DNA of 44,522 bases from Natrialba taiwanensis DSM 12281 (GTDB lineage Archaea > Halobacteriota > Halobacteria > Halobacteriales > Natrialbaceae), in contig NZ_AOIL01000048.1 of NCBI RefSeq assembly GCF_000337595.1, positions 1 through 44,522 on the forward strand. The letters are read 5' to 3'. The first letter of the stretch is position 1. Each line of letters opens with the position of its first letter. The notes under the pieces were generated by a model. The model was not told the DNA's origin. It ran no database searches and worked only from the letters and a program-made list of their open reading frames with translations. Of the stretch, positions 8,157-16,974 are shown piece by piece. The position numbers and the translations under genes are program-made.

Positions 8157-8522
8157 TTACTCCAGCAGGTCGATCTCGTCGTCGCCGTTTGGCACCGCAC
8201 AGAGGAACGCGCCCTGCTCGTCGCTCTCGTTTCGGTACCAGTGGACCGTTCCCGCAGGGATTAGCAGCGAGTCGCCGGCTTCGACTTCGTACTCTTCGTC
8301 GTCAATCCCGACCGTATACGCTCCTTGCAGTACGTACTGCTCGTGTTCGACCTCGTTCGTATGCTCCGGGACTGTGGCTCCCGCCTCGAGTTCAAATCGG
8401 CGGATCGCGAAGTTCGGCGCGCCGTGCTCCTCGGCGATCAGGACACCCTTTTCGAGACCGTCTGCGGCGTCCACAGTGTCGTACTCGATTTCGTCTCCGG
8501 TACGGATCAGCGGGTCGGTCAT
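8157..8522 (-). CDS. Small cupin-domain protein
   Basis: A 121-residue single-domain cupin starting at ATG 8522 (MTDPLIRTGDEIEYD). A longer ORF from 8576 is not used because a TATA-like TTTTAG lies about 26 bases before 8522. Cupin motif 2 is perfect (GDSLLIPAGTVHWYRN). Motif 1 (GATVPEHTNEVEHEQYVLQG) has the first His and the Glu, but Asn stands where the second His normally is, so metal binding may be altered. It could be a sugar isomerase-like, dioxygenase-like or sensor cupin; the sequence does not say. It follows the carboxyltransferase by 78 bases on the same strand but appears to have its own promoter. Confidence 0.8.
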   Translation of the reverse strand: MTDPLIRTGDEIEYDTVDAADGLEKGVLIAEEHGAPNFAIRRFELEAGATVPEHTNEVEHEQYVLQGAYTVGIDDEEYEVEAGDSLLIPAGTVHWYRNESDEQGAFLCAVPNGDDEIDLLE

Positions 8523-8600
8523 AGCCGTCGCTTTGGTGGCCACGACTAAAACAGCATCCGATTCTCTTGTTTCCACTCGAAACCGACCGTGGCCGGACGC

Positions 8601-10451
8601 CTAGAGGATCGTCCCGTGTTTCTTGTCCGGCAGGTCCTTCTCGACCGTTTCGTAGAACGCAAAGCGGTTCTCGAGTTCATCGCGCAGTGAACTCGGCGGG
8701 ACGATTTCGTCGATGACGACCTCGCTCGCCATCCGGTGGATGTCGATGTCCTCGCGGTACTCCTCGCGCAGTTCCTGCTCGCGCGCGGCGCGCTCGTCCG
8801 GATCGTCGATATCCGCGAGTCGGTTCGCGTAGACCGCGTTGATCGCGGCCTCGGGACCCATAATGGCGATTTCGCCGCTTGGAAGCCCGATCACGCTCTC
8901 GGGGTCGTAGGCCGGCCCGGACATCGCGTAGATCCCCGCGCCGTAGGCCTTGCGAACGACGACGGACTGCTTCGGCACTGTCGCTGAGGAAGTCGCATAG
9001 ATCATCTTCTTGCCCTGCTCTAAGATGCCGTCTTTCTCGACCTGCGAACCGGCCATGAAGCCCGGCGTGTCACACAGGTACAGCAGCGGCACGTCGTAGG
9101 CGTCGCAGGTCCAGATGAACTCGGCGGCCTTCTCGGCCGCGTCGGGGAAGATCGCCCCGGCGCGGTGGTTGGGCTGGTTGGCAACGATGCCGATCGGCCG
9201 GCCGTCGATTCGGGCGAAGGCCGTGATGATCTCTTTCCCGTACTCCGGCCGGAGTTCGAGCACCGAGTCGGCGTCGACGATGCGCTCGATGACGTCGAAC
9301 ATGTCGTAGCCGCGGTTCGGTTCCTGCGGGACGACGGCGTCGATGCCGTCGGGCGAGAGTCGCGGTGCCGTCCCCTCGGTCTGCGGCGGCTTCTCGTCGC
9401 TGTTATCCGGCAGGTAGCCGATCAGCTTCGCCACGAGTTCGCGCGCGTGTTCCTCGTCCTCCGCGATCAGATCGGCGCTGCCGGAGTGGCGGGCGTGCAT
9501 GTCCGGGCCGCCCAGGTCCTGCAGGTCGATGTCCTCGCCGGTGACCATCTCGACCATCCGCGGCGAGGCGATGGCCATCGCGCTCACGTCCCGGACCATG
9601 ACGGTGAAGTCGGCGAAGACGGGCGTGTAGGCCGCGCCGGCGATACAGGGGCCGTAGAGCACGCAGATCTGGGGGACGCGCCCGGAGAGCATCGAGTGGT
9701 TGTAGTAGTACTTCCCGATGCCCTCGCGGTTGGCGAAGAAGCCGGTCTGCTGGTCGATCCGACCGCCCGACGAATCCATGAGGTAGAGGACCGGGCGGCC
9801 GGTCTTCAGCGCGCGCTGTTGCATCCGGAGGAACTTCTCGACGCCTTTCTCGGCCATCGAGCCCGCCTTGACGGTGAAGTCGTTGGCCATGAAGTGCAGG
9901 TCCCGACCCTCGAACTCGGCCGCGCCGGTGATGAGGCCGTCCGCCGGCAGGTCGTCGTCGGCGTCGAAGTTGGCGAACGTTCCGTCCTCGAACGTGATGC
10001 CGTTCGTTTTGCCACCGCCCGACTCGTCGCCGTCGCCGAACCAGAGGTCGAGCCGATCGCGCACGAACAGTTTTCCCTGCTCCGGAAGGCGCTCTTTGTA
10101 CTTCTCCGGGCCGCCCTCGAGTATCTCCTCGATCTCGTCGCGCAGGAGTTCCTCGCGTTCGGTCGGTTCGAGGTCGTCCTGCTCGCTCCCTCGATCGCGA
10201 CTGCGACCGGCGCTTTGTACTGGTCCCGGACCGCTGCCAGCGCTCCCGGTTTCGGTTTCGGTTCCGGTTCCGGCTCCGGTTTCGGTTCCGTTGTCCGGCG
10301 GCGATGCGCTCGCGAGGAGTTCGTCGCCCGTCTCGGGGTACAGATCGACGGTTTCGCCGAAGTGTGCAGCGAGCGCTGTCGCGACCGCCTGTATCTCGCT
10401 CTGGTCCTGTCCTCCCGTCTCCGTTACACTGAGTCTGAGTTCCATCGTCAT
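8601..10451 (-). CDS. Acyl-CoA carboxylase carboxyltransferase subunit with extra N-terminal domain
   Basis: A 616-residue carboxyltransferase that moves CO2 from biotin to an acyl-CoA. The two crotonase-like halves are clear: the N-terminal half has LYLMDSSGGRIDQQ and CIAGAAYTPVFADF; the C-terminal half has NQPNHRAGAIFPDAAEKAA, LYLCDTPGFMAGSQVEKDG and GAGIYAMSGPAYDPE. These residues form the oxyanion and acyl-CoA sites in PCC/MCC beta subunits. The core is about 520 residues, the family norm. The first 95 residues are extra: about 45 residues resembling the small haloarchaeal PccX subunit (QAVATALAAHF), then a Gly/Thr/Glu low-complexity linker. It begins 3 bases after the biotin carboxylase stop, as the last gene of the operon. 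Substrate is uncertain: methylcrotonyl-, propionyl- and geranyl-type are all possible. Confidence 0.88.
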   Translation of the reverse strand: MTMELRLSVTETGGQDQSEIQAVATALAAHFGETVDLYPETGDELLASASPPDNGTETGAGTGTETETGSAGSGPGPVQSAGRSRDRGSEQDDLEPTEREELLRDEIEEILEGGPEKYKERLPEQGKLFVRDRLDLWFGDGDESGGGKTNGITFEDGTFANFDADDDLPADGLITGAAEFEGRDLHFMANDFTVKAGSMAEKGVEKFLRMQQRALKTGRPVLYLMDSSGGRIDQQTGFFANREGIGKYYYNHSMLSGRVPQICVLYGPCIAGAAYTPVFADFTVMVRDVSAMAIASPRMVEMVTGEDIDLQDLGGPDMHARHSGSADLIAEDEEHARELVAKLIGYLPDNSDEKPPQTEGTAPRLSPDGIDAVVPQEPNRGYDMFDVIERIVDADSVLELRPEYGKEIITAFARIDGRPIGIVANQPNHRAGAIFPDAAEKAAEFIWTCDAYDVPLLYLCDTPGFMAGSQVEKDGILEQGKKMIYATSSATVPKQSVVVRKAYGAGIYAMSGPAYDPESVIGLPSGEIAIMGPEAAINAVYANRLADIDDPDERAAREQELREEYREDIDIHRMASEVVIDEIVPPSSLRDELENRFAFYETVEKDLPDKKHGTIL

Positions 10452-10454
10452 TGC

Positions 10455-12254
10455 TCACTCCAGTACGATCAGCGGGTCGCCCATGTCGACCGAGTCGCCC
10501 TCGGAAACGGGAACCGCGGCGACGGTGCCGGCCCCCGGGGAGACCACGTCGTTTTCCATCTTCATCGCCTCGAGCACGCAGACCACGTCCCCGCCACCGA
10601 TCTCGTCGCTGGGTTCGACATCGACCGAGAGCACGGTGCCTTGCATCTCGGCCGTGATGGCATCGCCGGCCGCGACCTGCTCGGTTGCGGCTGCGCCGCT
10701 GTTCGAACCTGAACTCGCCGATCCCGCCGATCCCGAGGGCGCACCTGCGTCGGCTCCGCCGTTGTGCGCCACCCGCGGAAGATCGTCCTCGACGAGCACG
10801 TCGAACCGCCGCCCGTCAATCTCGACGACGAGTTCGTGTTCGCTCGCACTCTCGCCACCGCCCCCGCTTCCGGTTGCCGAGCCCCACCGCTCGACCGCCG
10901 CATCGAGTTCGTCCGCACCGACCTCGCTGTCGAGGTAGTCGGTCGTGTGCTCGCCCGCGCGGAAGGTCGCATCGTCTAGCATGAGCCGGTGGAACGGCAC
11001 GATCGTCTCGGGACCCGAAATGTCGAAGTGTCCGAGTGCGCGCCGGGAGCGTTCGAGACACCGCTCGCGCGTCGGCGCGCGAACGATCAGTTTCGCGATC
11101 ATCGAGTCGTAGTCGCCCGCGATCTCGTCGCCCTCGGTAACGGCGTCGTCGACGCGCACGCCGAGCCCCCCGGGCGGAACGTAGGTCTCGAGTTCACCCG
11201 GAGTCGGCGCGAACTCCGCGGCCGGATTCTCGGCGTTGATCCTGAACTCGATGGCGTGGCCGTTGATGTCTACATCCGCCTGCGCGTCGGGGAGTTCCTC
11301 GCCGGCCGCGATTCGAAGCTGTTCCCGGACGATGTCGATCCCCGTCACCTCCTCGGTGACGGTGTGTTCGACCTGAATCCGGGTGTTGACCTCCATGAAG
11401 TAGAACTCGCTGTCTTCGACGAGGAACTCGACGGTGCCGGCGTTCGTGTAGCCCGCTTCGCGGACCCCGCGGCGGGCGGCCTCGCCGATCGCTTCGCGCA
11501 GCGCCCCGTCGAGTGCGGGACTCGGCGCTTCCTCGATGACCTTCTGATGACGGCGCTGGAGCGAGCAGTCCCGCTCACCGAGGTGGAGCACGGTGTCGTG
11601 CTCGTCCGCGAGGATCTGCACCTCGACGTGCTTCGGAGACTCGAGATACTTCTCGACGTAGACGGTCGCGTCGTCGAAGTAGGCCTCGCCCTCGCGTTTC
11701 GCGCTCTCGAGGGCGTCTTCGGCTTCGTCCGCGCTGCGGACGATCTTCATCCCGCGACCGCCGCCACCGCCGGCGGCCTTGATCGCGACCGGGTAGCCGA
11801 ACTCGTCGCCGAGTTCGCGAACCTCTGCGGCGGAGTCGACGGGGTCGCTCGTTCCGGGGACGACCGGCACGTCGGCCGCCTGCATGACCTGTCGGGCCGT
11901 CGTCTTATCGCCGAGGGCTTCCATCGCCTCGCTCGGCGGACCGACCCAGGTGATTCCCTTTGCGTCCTCGACGCGGGCGGCGAACGCGGCGTTTTCGGCG
12001 AGGAAGCCGTAGCCCGGGTGGATCGCATCCGCGCCCGCCCGGTCGGCGGTCTCGAGGATCGCCTCCTGGTCGAGGTACGATTCGCTCGCCGGCGCGGGGC
12101 CGACGTTGTACGCCTCGTCGGCGAACTCGACGTGGCCGGCGTTGCGGTCCGCGTCGCTGTAGATCGCGACGGTCTCGATGCCGAGTTCTTCGCATGCTTG
12201 CATGACGCGCACGGCGATTTCGCCGCGGTTCGCAACGAGTAGTTTGTCGAACAT
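10455..12254 (-). CDS. Biotin carboxylase / biotin carboxyl carrier protein fusion
   Basis: A 599-residue alpha subunit of an acyl-CoA carboxylase. It carries an ATP-grasp biotin carboxylase (start [20 protein letters not shown], Gly-rich loop [13 protein letters not shown], catalytic [20 protein letters not shown]) and a C-terminal biotinyl domain. The biotin-accepting Lys is in EAMKMEN at about residue 565, 34 residues from the end, the usual distance. A Gly/Ser/Ala-rich linker separates the two. It uses bicarbonate and ATP to charge biotin for the carboxyltransferase that follows 3 bases downstream. It starts 9 bases after the acyl-CoA dehydrogenase stop, so the three genes are one transcript. 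Confidence 0.93.
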   Translation of the reverse strand: MFDKLLVANRGEIAVRVMQACEELGIETVAIYSDADRNAGHVEFADEAYNVGPAPASESYLDQEAILETADRAGADAIHPGYGFLAENAAFAARVEDAKGITWVGPPSEAMEALGDKTTARQVMQAADVPVVPGTSDPVDSAAEVRELGDEFGYPVAIKAAGGGGGRGMKIVRSADEAEDALESAKREGEAYFDDATVYVEKYLESPKHVEVQILADEHDTVLHLGERDCSLQRRHQKVIEEAPSPALDGALREAIGEAARRGVREAGYTNAGTVEFLVEDSEFYFMEVNTRIQVEHTVTEEVTGIDIVREQLRIAAGEELPDAQADVDINGHAIEFRINAENPAAEFAPTPGELETYVPPGGLGVRVDDAVTEGDEIAGDYDSMIAKLIVRAPTRERCLERSRRALGHFDISGPETIVPFHRLMLDDATFRAGEHTTDYLDSEVGADELDAAVERWGSATGSGGGGESASEHELVVEIDGRRFDVLVEDDLPRVAHNGGADAGAPSGSAGSASSGSNSGAAATEQVAAGDAITAEMQGTVLSVDVEPSDEIGGGDVVCVLEAMKMENDVVSPGAGTVAAVPVSEGDSVDMGDPLIVLE

Positions 12255-12263
12255 GCTAGTAGA

Positions 12264-13430
12264 TCAGTAGGACTTCGGGAATCCGAGCTGCTGGCTGATG
12301 TGGTTGTACGCCATCTGCTGGGAGACCGGTGCGAGCCGGGTCAGGTTGATCTCTCGCCACCAGCGCTCGACGTCGTACTCCGTGGCGTAGCCCCAGCCAC
12401 CGAAGGCCTGCATGGACTGCTTGACGGCCTCGATGCCGGCTGCGACAGCGGTCGCCTTCGCAACGTTAGTCTCGTAGCCGCACTCCTCGCCCTGATCGTA
12501 GCGCCAGGCCGCCTTCTCACGCATGAGTGCGGCGGTCTCCATCTGCGCGTAGGCCTTCGTAATCGGGAACGAGACGCCCTGGTGGGAGCCAATCGGCGCG
12601 TCGAACACCTCCCGCTCGTTGGCGTACTCGATCGCCGTGTTTGCGGCGAGTTTGCCGATCCCCGTCCCCGCCGCGGCGAAGCCGATTCGTTCGGGGTTGA
12701 GCATGTCGACCAGCACCCACCAGCCGTCGTCCTCGTCGCCGAGCATGTTTTCGGCAGGGACGCGGACGTTCTCTAAGAAGACTTCACAGGACTTCGAGTA
12801 GTTGATCCCGTGCTTCTCGATCGGCGAGACGTCGATGTTCGGGTCGTCCATATCGACGATGAACAGGCTGATCCCGTCCGTCCCGCGGTCGACCTCCTCG
12901 CGGGGCGTCGTCCGCGTGACGATGATCATGTTCTCGGCGCGATCCGAGAACGTGATCCAGGCCTTCTGGCCGTTGAGGACGAACTCGTCTCCATCTTTTT
13001 CGGCCTTCGTTGCCACGTTCAGCGTGTTCGTCCCCGCCTCGGGTTCCGTGATCCCGATCGAGAAGTTGCGCTTCCCGTTCGCGATGTCCGGGAGGTAGGT
13101 CTCCTTTTGCTCCGCAGTACCGTACTCGCGGATGCCGACCGCGGCCATCCCCGCCGTAAGGACCAGGTACCAGGTTCCGGCCATGCCACAGCCCTCGGCG
13201 CAGAGGGTCTCCATCGCCAGTCCCATTTCCTGCATCCCCATGCCAGCACCCTCGTACTCCTCGGGGATCAACAGGCCGTGAAAGCCTGCGTCCGCGAGTT
13301 CAGCCCAGAAGGCTTCGGAGAACTCGCCCGCTCGTTCTTTCTCGCGCCAGTGCTCGGGTCCGTACTCGGCGGCGACGTCGGCCGCCGTCTGTCGGATCAT
13401 CTCGCGTTCCTGCGTGGATTCGAAGTTCAT
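12264..13430 (-). CDS. Acyl-CoA dehydrogenase (isovaleryl-type catalytic base)
   Basis: A 388-residue FAD-dependent dehydrogenase making 2-enoyl-CoA from an acyl-CoA, passing electrons to ETF. Family motifs include GITEPEAGTNTLNVAT, KAWITFSD, and the C-terminal QAFGGWGYATEYDVERWWRE. The Glu in IYEGT that is the base in short- and medium-chain enzymes is not conserved; the aligned stretch is LTRLAPVSQQ. Instead a Glu is present at about residue 247 (LNPERIGFAA), where isovaleryl-CoA and long-chain enzymes carry their base. This favours a branched or longer substrate, though many bacterial homologues also vary here. It lies between the synthetase (135-base gap) and biotin carboxylase (9 bases). 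Confidence 0.92.
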   Translation of the reverse strand: MNFESTQEREMIRQTAADVAAEYGPEHWREKERAGEFSEAFWAELADAGFHGLLIPEEYEGAGMGMQEMGLAMETLCAEGCGMAGTWYLVLTAGMAAVGIREYGTAEQKETYLPDIANGKRNFSIGITEPEAGTNTLNVATKAEKDGDEFVLNGQKAWITFSDRAENMIIVTRTTPREEVDRGTDGISLFIVDMDDPNIDVSPIEKHGINYSKSCEVFLENVRVPAENMLGDEDDGWWVLVDMLNPERIGFAAAGTGIGKLAANTAIEYANEREVFDAPIGSHQGVSFPITKAYAQMETAALMREKAAWRYDQGEECGYETNVAKATAVAAGIEAVKQSMQAFGGWGYATEYDVERWWREINLTRLAPVSQQMAYNHISQQLGFPKSY

Positions 13431-13546
13431 GGTGTTCTTCGTTGTGTCTGATTTCGTCGTCGCTGTCTCGCGTCGATTGCGGGTCTCGGTAGTTGTTCCT
13501 CAGGACCCGCCATCCGCTGCTTGCTCCTTGCGACTCGTTACTTGCT

Positions 13547-13567
13547 TCTCGCTACTCGCTACTCGCT
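13547..13567. repeat. Short 7-base tandem repeat
   Basis: Three copies of a 7-base unit (TCTCGCT, ACTCGCT, ACTCGCT) at the synthetase stop-codon region, with degenerate copies just before. It ends inside the last codons of the synthetase. It looks like slippage and has no evident function. Confidence 0.6.
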
Positions 13568-15293
13568 ATTCGGCCTCCGCAGCCGCCTCGTCCTGTAACT
13601 CCGTCCGTCGAATCTTCCCCGTCACCGTCTTGGGCAACTCCTCGCGGAACTCGACCTCGCGAGGGTACTCGTGGGCGGAGAGTTCGGACTTGACGTGGTC
13701 CGTGATCTCGTCTTTGAGCGATTCCGAGGGCGTCGCGTCGCCGCCCGGCACCACGTACGCCTTCACGATGTTGCCGCGCTCGCGGTGGGGCTTCGGGACC
13801 ACGGCCGCCTCCGCGACTGCCTCGTGCTCGCCGAGCGAACTCTCGACCTCGAAGGGGCCGATGCGGTAGCCCGAGGAGAGGATCACGTCGTCCGCCCGCC
13901 CCTCGAACCAGAAGTAGCCGTCTTCGTCCTTGTGCGCGAGGTCGCCCGAGAGGTACCACTCGCCGCCAGCCGTCTCGTCTGGCGAGGATCGCATCGTTTC
14001 ACTCTGCTCACCGCCGTCGGGACCGTCAATGAAGCAGTCGGCCGTCTTGTCGGGCTTCTCCCAGTACTCGGCGAAGAAGCAGGGGTAATCCCCGCGCTGG
14101 GCGATCTCGCCGGTCTCGCCGGGGTCGAGCACCGCGCCGGTTTCGGGATCGACCACGTCCGCCTCGATGCCGGGCAGCGGTTTCCCCATCGATCCCGGCC
14201 GGACCTCCATCGTCGGGTAGTTGTTGATGATCATGTTCCCCGTCTCGGTCTGGCCGTAGGTGTCGTGGATGGTGACGCCGAGGGTCTCCTCGCCCCACTC
14301 GACGACGCCGGCCGAGAGCGGTTCGCCGATCGACAGCGCGTGGCGCAGGTCGAGTGCCGTTCCCTCGAGAACGGTTTCGTTCTCCCGGAGCATCCGGTAG
14401 GCCGTCGGCACCGAGAAGAGGACGCTAATCGGGTAGGTGTCGAGCAGGTCGGCCCACGTCTCGGGGTCGAACTCGCCCTCGTAGGTGAACAGGGCGGTGC
14501 CCCGGAACCAGGCCCCGAGGGTATTGATGGGGCCGGTCAGCCAGCCGAGGTCGCCCGTTGACCAGTACAAATCACCCGGCTGGAGGTCGGCGGCGTAGCG
14601 CTGCGTCGTGGCAACGCCGACAACCCACCGGTGTTTGTGCAGGACGCCCTTCGCCAGTCCGGTCGTTCCGCTGGTGTAGTACAACAGCGCGTCGTCCTCG
14701 CCGCTCGTCTCGGTCGTCTCGTACTCGCGGCTCGCTCGCTCCATGGCCGCGTGGTAGCTCACGTCGCCGCGGCGCAGCCCCGTTCCGTCGTCGCTGACGA
14801 CGATGACGTGCTCGACCGACGGCGCGTCTTCGAGCGCGGCCTCGACGGTGTCTCGGTTGTCGGCGGTCGTGATGATCGCCTTCGCGTCGCAGTCGTCGAG
14901 TCGGTAGGCGATGCCGTCCGGCCCGAACCGCTCGTTGACACCGCCGAAGACGGCACCGCGTTTCAGCGTCCCGACGAGCGCCACGTAGTGTTCGGGAATC
15001 CGTGGCAGATACGAGAAGACCCGGTCGCCGCGCTCGATCCCGAGTTCAGCGAGGAGATTCGCGAACCGGTTGGTTCGCTCGGCGAGTTCCCAGAAGGAAA
15101 GCGTCGTCAACTCGCCGTCCTCGCCGACCTGGTAGAGCGCCACCTTCTCCTTGTTTTCGGCGTGGCGATCACAGACCTCGTGTGCGATATTTATTCGCTC
15201 CGGGGCGTCCCAGTCGGCTTCCTCGTAGCTGTCGTCCCACGAAAACGCCTGGCGCGTCTCGTCGTAGGCCGGCAGGTTGTGGTCTGCTGGCAT
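13566..15293 (-). CDS. AMP-forming acyl-CoA synthetase
   Basis: A 575-residue adenylate-forming ligase that makes an acyl-CoA from a free acid, ATP and CoA. Core motifs: the phosphate loop YYTSGTTGLAKG, DLGWLTGPINT, HDTYGQTETGNMI, YLSGDLAHKDEDGYFWFEGR, and C-terminal TVTGKIRRTEL with the adenylation Lys. The overall form resembles acetyl-/medium-chain (ACSM-type) synthetases. A short acidic insert (about residues 435-455, DGPDGGEQSETMRSS) is outside the core. It is the first gene of the operon, supplying substrate to the dehydrogenase and carboxylase downstream. Two inverted repeats lie upstream and probably carry its control. Confidence 0.9.
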   Translation of the reverse strand: MPADHNLPAYDETRQAFSWDDSYEEADWDAPERINIAHEVCDRHAENKEKVALYQVGEDGELTTLSFWELAERTNRFANLLAELGIERGDRVFSYLPRIPEHYVALVGTLKRGAVFGGVNERFGPDGIAYRLDDCDAKAIITTADNRDTVEAALEDAPSVEHVIVVSDDGTGLRRGDVSYHAAMERASREYETTETSGEDDALLYYTSGTTGLAKGVLHKHRWVVGVATTQRYAADLQPGDLYWSTGDLGWLTGPINTLGAWFRGTALFTYEGEFDPETWADLLDTYPISVLFSVPTAYRMLRENETVLEGTALDLRHALSIGEPLSAGVVEWGEETLGVTIHDTYGQTETGNMIINNYPTMEVRPGSMGKPLPGIEADVVDPETGAVLDPGETGEIAQRGDYPCFFAEYWEKPDKTADCFIDGPDGGEQSETMRSSPDETAGGEWYLSGDLAHKDEDGYFWFEGRADDVILSSGYRIGPFEVESSLGEHEAVAEAAVVPKPHRERGNIVKAYVVPGGDATPSESLKDEITDHVKSELSAHEYPREVEFREELPKTVTGKIRRTELQDEAAAEAE

Positions 15294-15330
15294 ACTCCGA
15301 AGCGGTTACTCCGGTCGTGATAACTGTTCC

Positions 15331-15340
15331 GGTAATTTTT
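15331..15340 (-). promoter_or_regulatory. Weak TATA-like box of the acyl-CoA operon
   Basis: On the minus strand this reads AAAAATTACC, about 40 bases before the ATG at 15293. It lies between the start codon and the two inverted repeats at 15357 and 15404, so those would sit just upstream of the promoter core. Confidence 0.4.
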
Positions 15341-15356
15341 GCGCCATCGAGCGGAA

Positions 15357-15375
15357 CAATGAATTGTGTTCATTG
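15357..15375. promoter_or_regulatory. Inverted repeat upstream of the acyl-CoA operon (candidate operator)
   Basis: CAATGAATTGTGTTCATTG has perfect 7-base arms (CAATGAA/TTCATTG) around TTGTG. It lies 64 bases before the synthetase start, in the gap between operon and the UbiD-like gene. No regulator gene is adjacent. Confidence 0.55.
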
Positions 15376-15403
15376 CCGAGCAGCCAGCATACCCCGACGC
15401 CCG

Positions 15404-15431
15404 CTTGCGTAAACAGTTTCGTATACGCAAG
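15404..15431. promoter_or_regulatory. Second inverted repeat upstream of the acyl-CoA operon (candidate operator)
   Basis: The arms CTTGCGTAAAC (15404-15414) and GTATACGCAAG (15421-15431) match at 10 of 11 positions around a 6-base centre. It differs in sequence from the repeat at 15357, so two different regulators may act here. Confidence 0.55.
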
Positions 15432-15534
15432 ACTCGACCGCAATTGCCCGCAAACTGATCACGAATCGAACTCGCAGAATCGGGTCGACGCTACTCGTCC
15501 AGTCCTCCCACCGATCCAGCACTGACGGCACACG

Positions 15535-16974
15535 CTAGCTCCCGGAGTCGCTCACTTCTTCGAACGCACCGTCGGACTCGAAGCCGAGTTCAGCCCATGA
15601 GTCGCGAACCGCCGTGCGAATCTCCGGCGGATAGGAGTCGGTGACCGACACGCGCGGCGCGACGAACTCGTCCTTCCAGCGGGGGTCCCAGGTGGCATCG
15701 ACGTACAGTCGCGCGCCCGTCTCGTCGTCCCGGCTGTAGGTTGGCAGCCGGGCGGCCGGGGCGTCGGCTTCGCTGAACAGCCAGTCCCGAGAGGGGTGGG
15801 CTTTGACCCAGCTATCGCCGAGCACTTGCCCGAGATTTCGCGGCCCGGTTTCGGTGTCGACGACGATCACCTTGTCGAAGCAGTCGGACAGCGAAAACAG
15901 CAGGTTCGCCAGTTGCCACTCGAAGCCGGCGTAGAGGATTTCCGAGGCGACCAGACAGAGCCCGAGTCGCCCCTCCGCCGGGAGCAACAGCCAGTCGACC
16001 GGTGACACGCCCCAGTAGCTGTTGACCCGATCGTACAGCGTCGCCGACAGCGAGAGCGCCGCCAACTGGAGGTCGTCCGACAGTGCCGCTCCGAGCGGCG
16101 TGTACGGCACGACAGGGTCCTCGCGGGAGAAGACGGCCTCGGCGTTGATCGTCAGCGTCGTACTCGGGACCAGGTGCTCCCAGAACTCGCGCTTCTCGGA
16201 CCGGGTGTCGGGCTGGCGGTCCGCAACGGCGGTCTCGATGATGACCTCCGCTGAACTCGGGACGACGCCGCCCGCGGTGGGAATGAGCGGGACCGTCGCA
16301 CCGACGCCGCGGTCCTCGATCGGCGTCGCGAGCCGGTCGGTGATCGCAAGCAAATGCGCCGCCGCGAGTGCTTCCGATGGGACACCGAGCGCGATCGTGG
16401 CGGACACGCCCGTTGAGAGCCGATCGTGGGCGGCGATCGCCTCGGGAACGCGGGCGCGGATCGTCCGTCCGTCGAGGATCGTGCCATGAATCGGTGCCCA
16501 GTACGATCCCGCGTCGGTGCCGATCGAGAGCACGCCGAGCGTGAACCGCGGCCAGGCCTCGTCTGGCGGCGTCGGCAAGTCCAGTTCCCGCACGCCGAGT
16601 TCAGTCGCCGCGGCGGCGCGCTCGACGTAGGTCACGTCGCGTTCTGCCCGTCGCTCGCCGAGTGCGAGCAGGGTCTCGAGTACGTCGACGTACGCCGGAT
16701 CGCGGTCGACTCCGAGGCCGAGCCCGAGACGGGTCCAGGGATACTGGCTGCGGGGCTGTCCCCGCGTTCGACCGCGCGTCTGGTCGATACCGCCGTAGAC
16801 GCCGCTCGCGAGTTCAACGCCGGCTCGCCCATCGGTCGTCAACTCGATCGCGGGACCGTCGGCTCGAAGCGCCTCCGCGGCGACGACCTGCGGGGAGAGA
16901 TCATCGGGTCGGTCGAGCGCGCAGCAGTCGTCGGTTCGACGGAGGAACTCGAGGTGATTCCGGAAGGCGGTCAT
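15535..16974 (-). CDS. UbiD-family homologue without catalytic motif
   Basis: A 479-residue protein whose layout follows UbiD decarboxylases and the neighbouring 525-residue gene, but is degenerate. Where the neighbour has VPASAELVIEG...DEGPFGDYFGY, this one has VPSSAEVIIETAVADRQ... and then SEKREFWEHLV, so both acidic residues of the E-GPFG-E/D motif are gone. The prFMN-side segment around the conserved Arg (WSRHRAM in the neighbour) reads SYWAPIHGTI. The C-terminal part (LANLLFSLSDCFDKVIVVD) still resembles the UbiD fold. It overlaps the upstream UbiD gene by 4 bases (ATGA), so the two proteins are probably made together. A structural or regulatory partner subunit is the likely role, by inference. 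Confidence 0.72.
   Translation of the reverse strand: MTAFRNHLEFLRRTDDCCALDRPDDLSPQVVAAEALRADGPAIELTTDGRAGVELASGVYGGIDQTRGRTRGQPRSQYPWTRLGLGLGVDRDPAYVDVLETLLALGERRAERDVTYVERAAAATELGVRELDLPTPPDEAWPRFTLGVLSIGTDAGSYWAPIHGTILDGRTIRARVPEAIAAHDRLSTGVSATIALGVPSEALAAAHLLAITDRLATPIEDRGVGATVPLIPTAGGVVPSSAEVIIETAVADRQPDTRSEKREFWEHLVPSTTLTINAEAVFSREDPVVPYTPLGAALSDDLQLAALSLSATLYDRVNSYWGVSPVDWLLLPAEGRLGLCLVASEILYAGFEWQLANLLFSLSDCFDKVIVVDTETGPRNLGQVLGDSWVKAHPSRDWLFSEADAPAARLPTYSRDDETGARLYVDATWDPRWKDEFVAPRVSVTDSYPPEIRTAVRDSWAELGFESDGAFEEVSDSGS

Noticed and set aside
9165-10712. Long plus-strand ORF of 515 codons
   Set aside because: Antisense to the carboxyltransferase and biotin carboxylase genes, whose motifs are unmistakable; Val/Arg/Asp-rich mirror frame.
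10989-12242. Plus-strand ORF of 417 codons
   Set aside because: Antisense to the biotin carboxylase, no recognisable motif.
13547-13567. CRISPR-like repeat
   Set aside because: Only three 7-base units without spacers.
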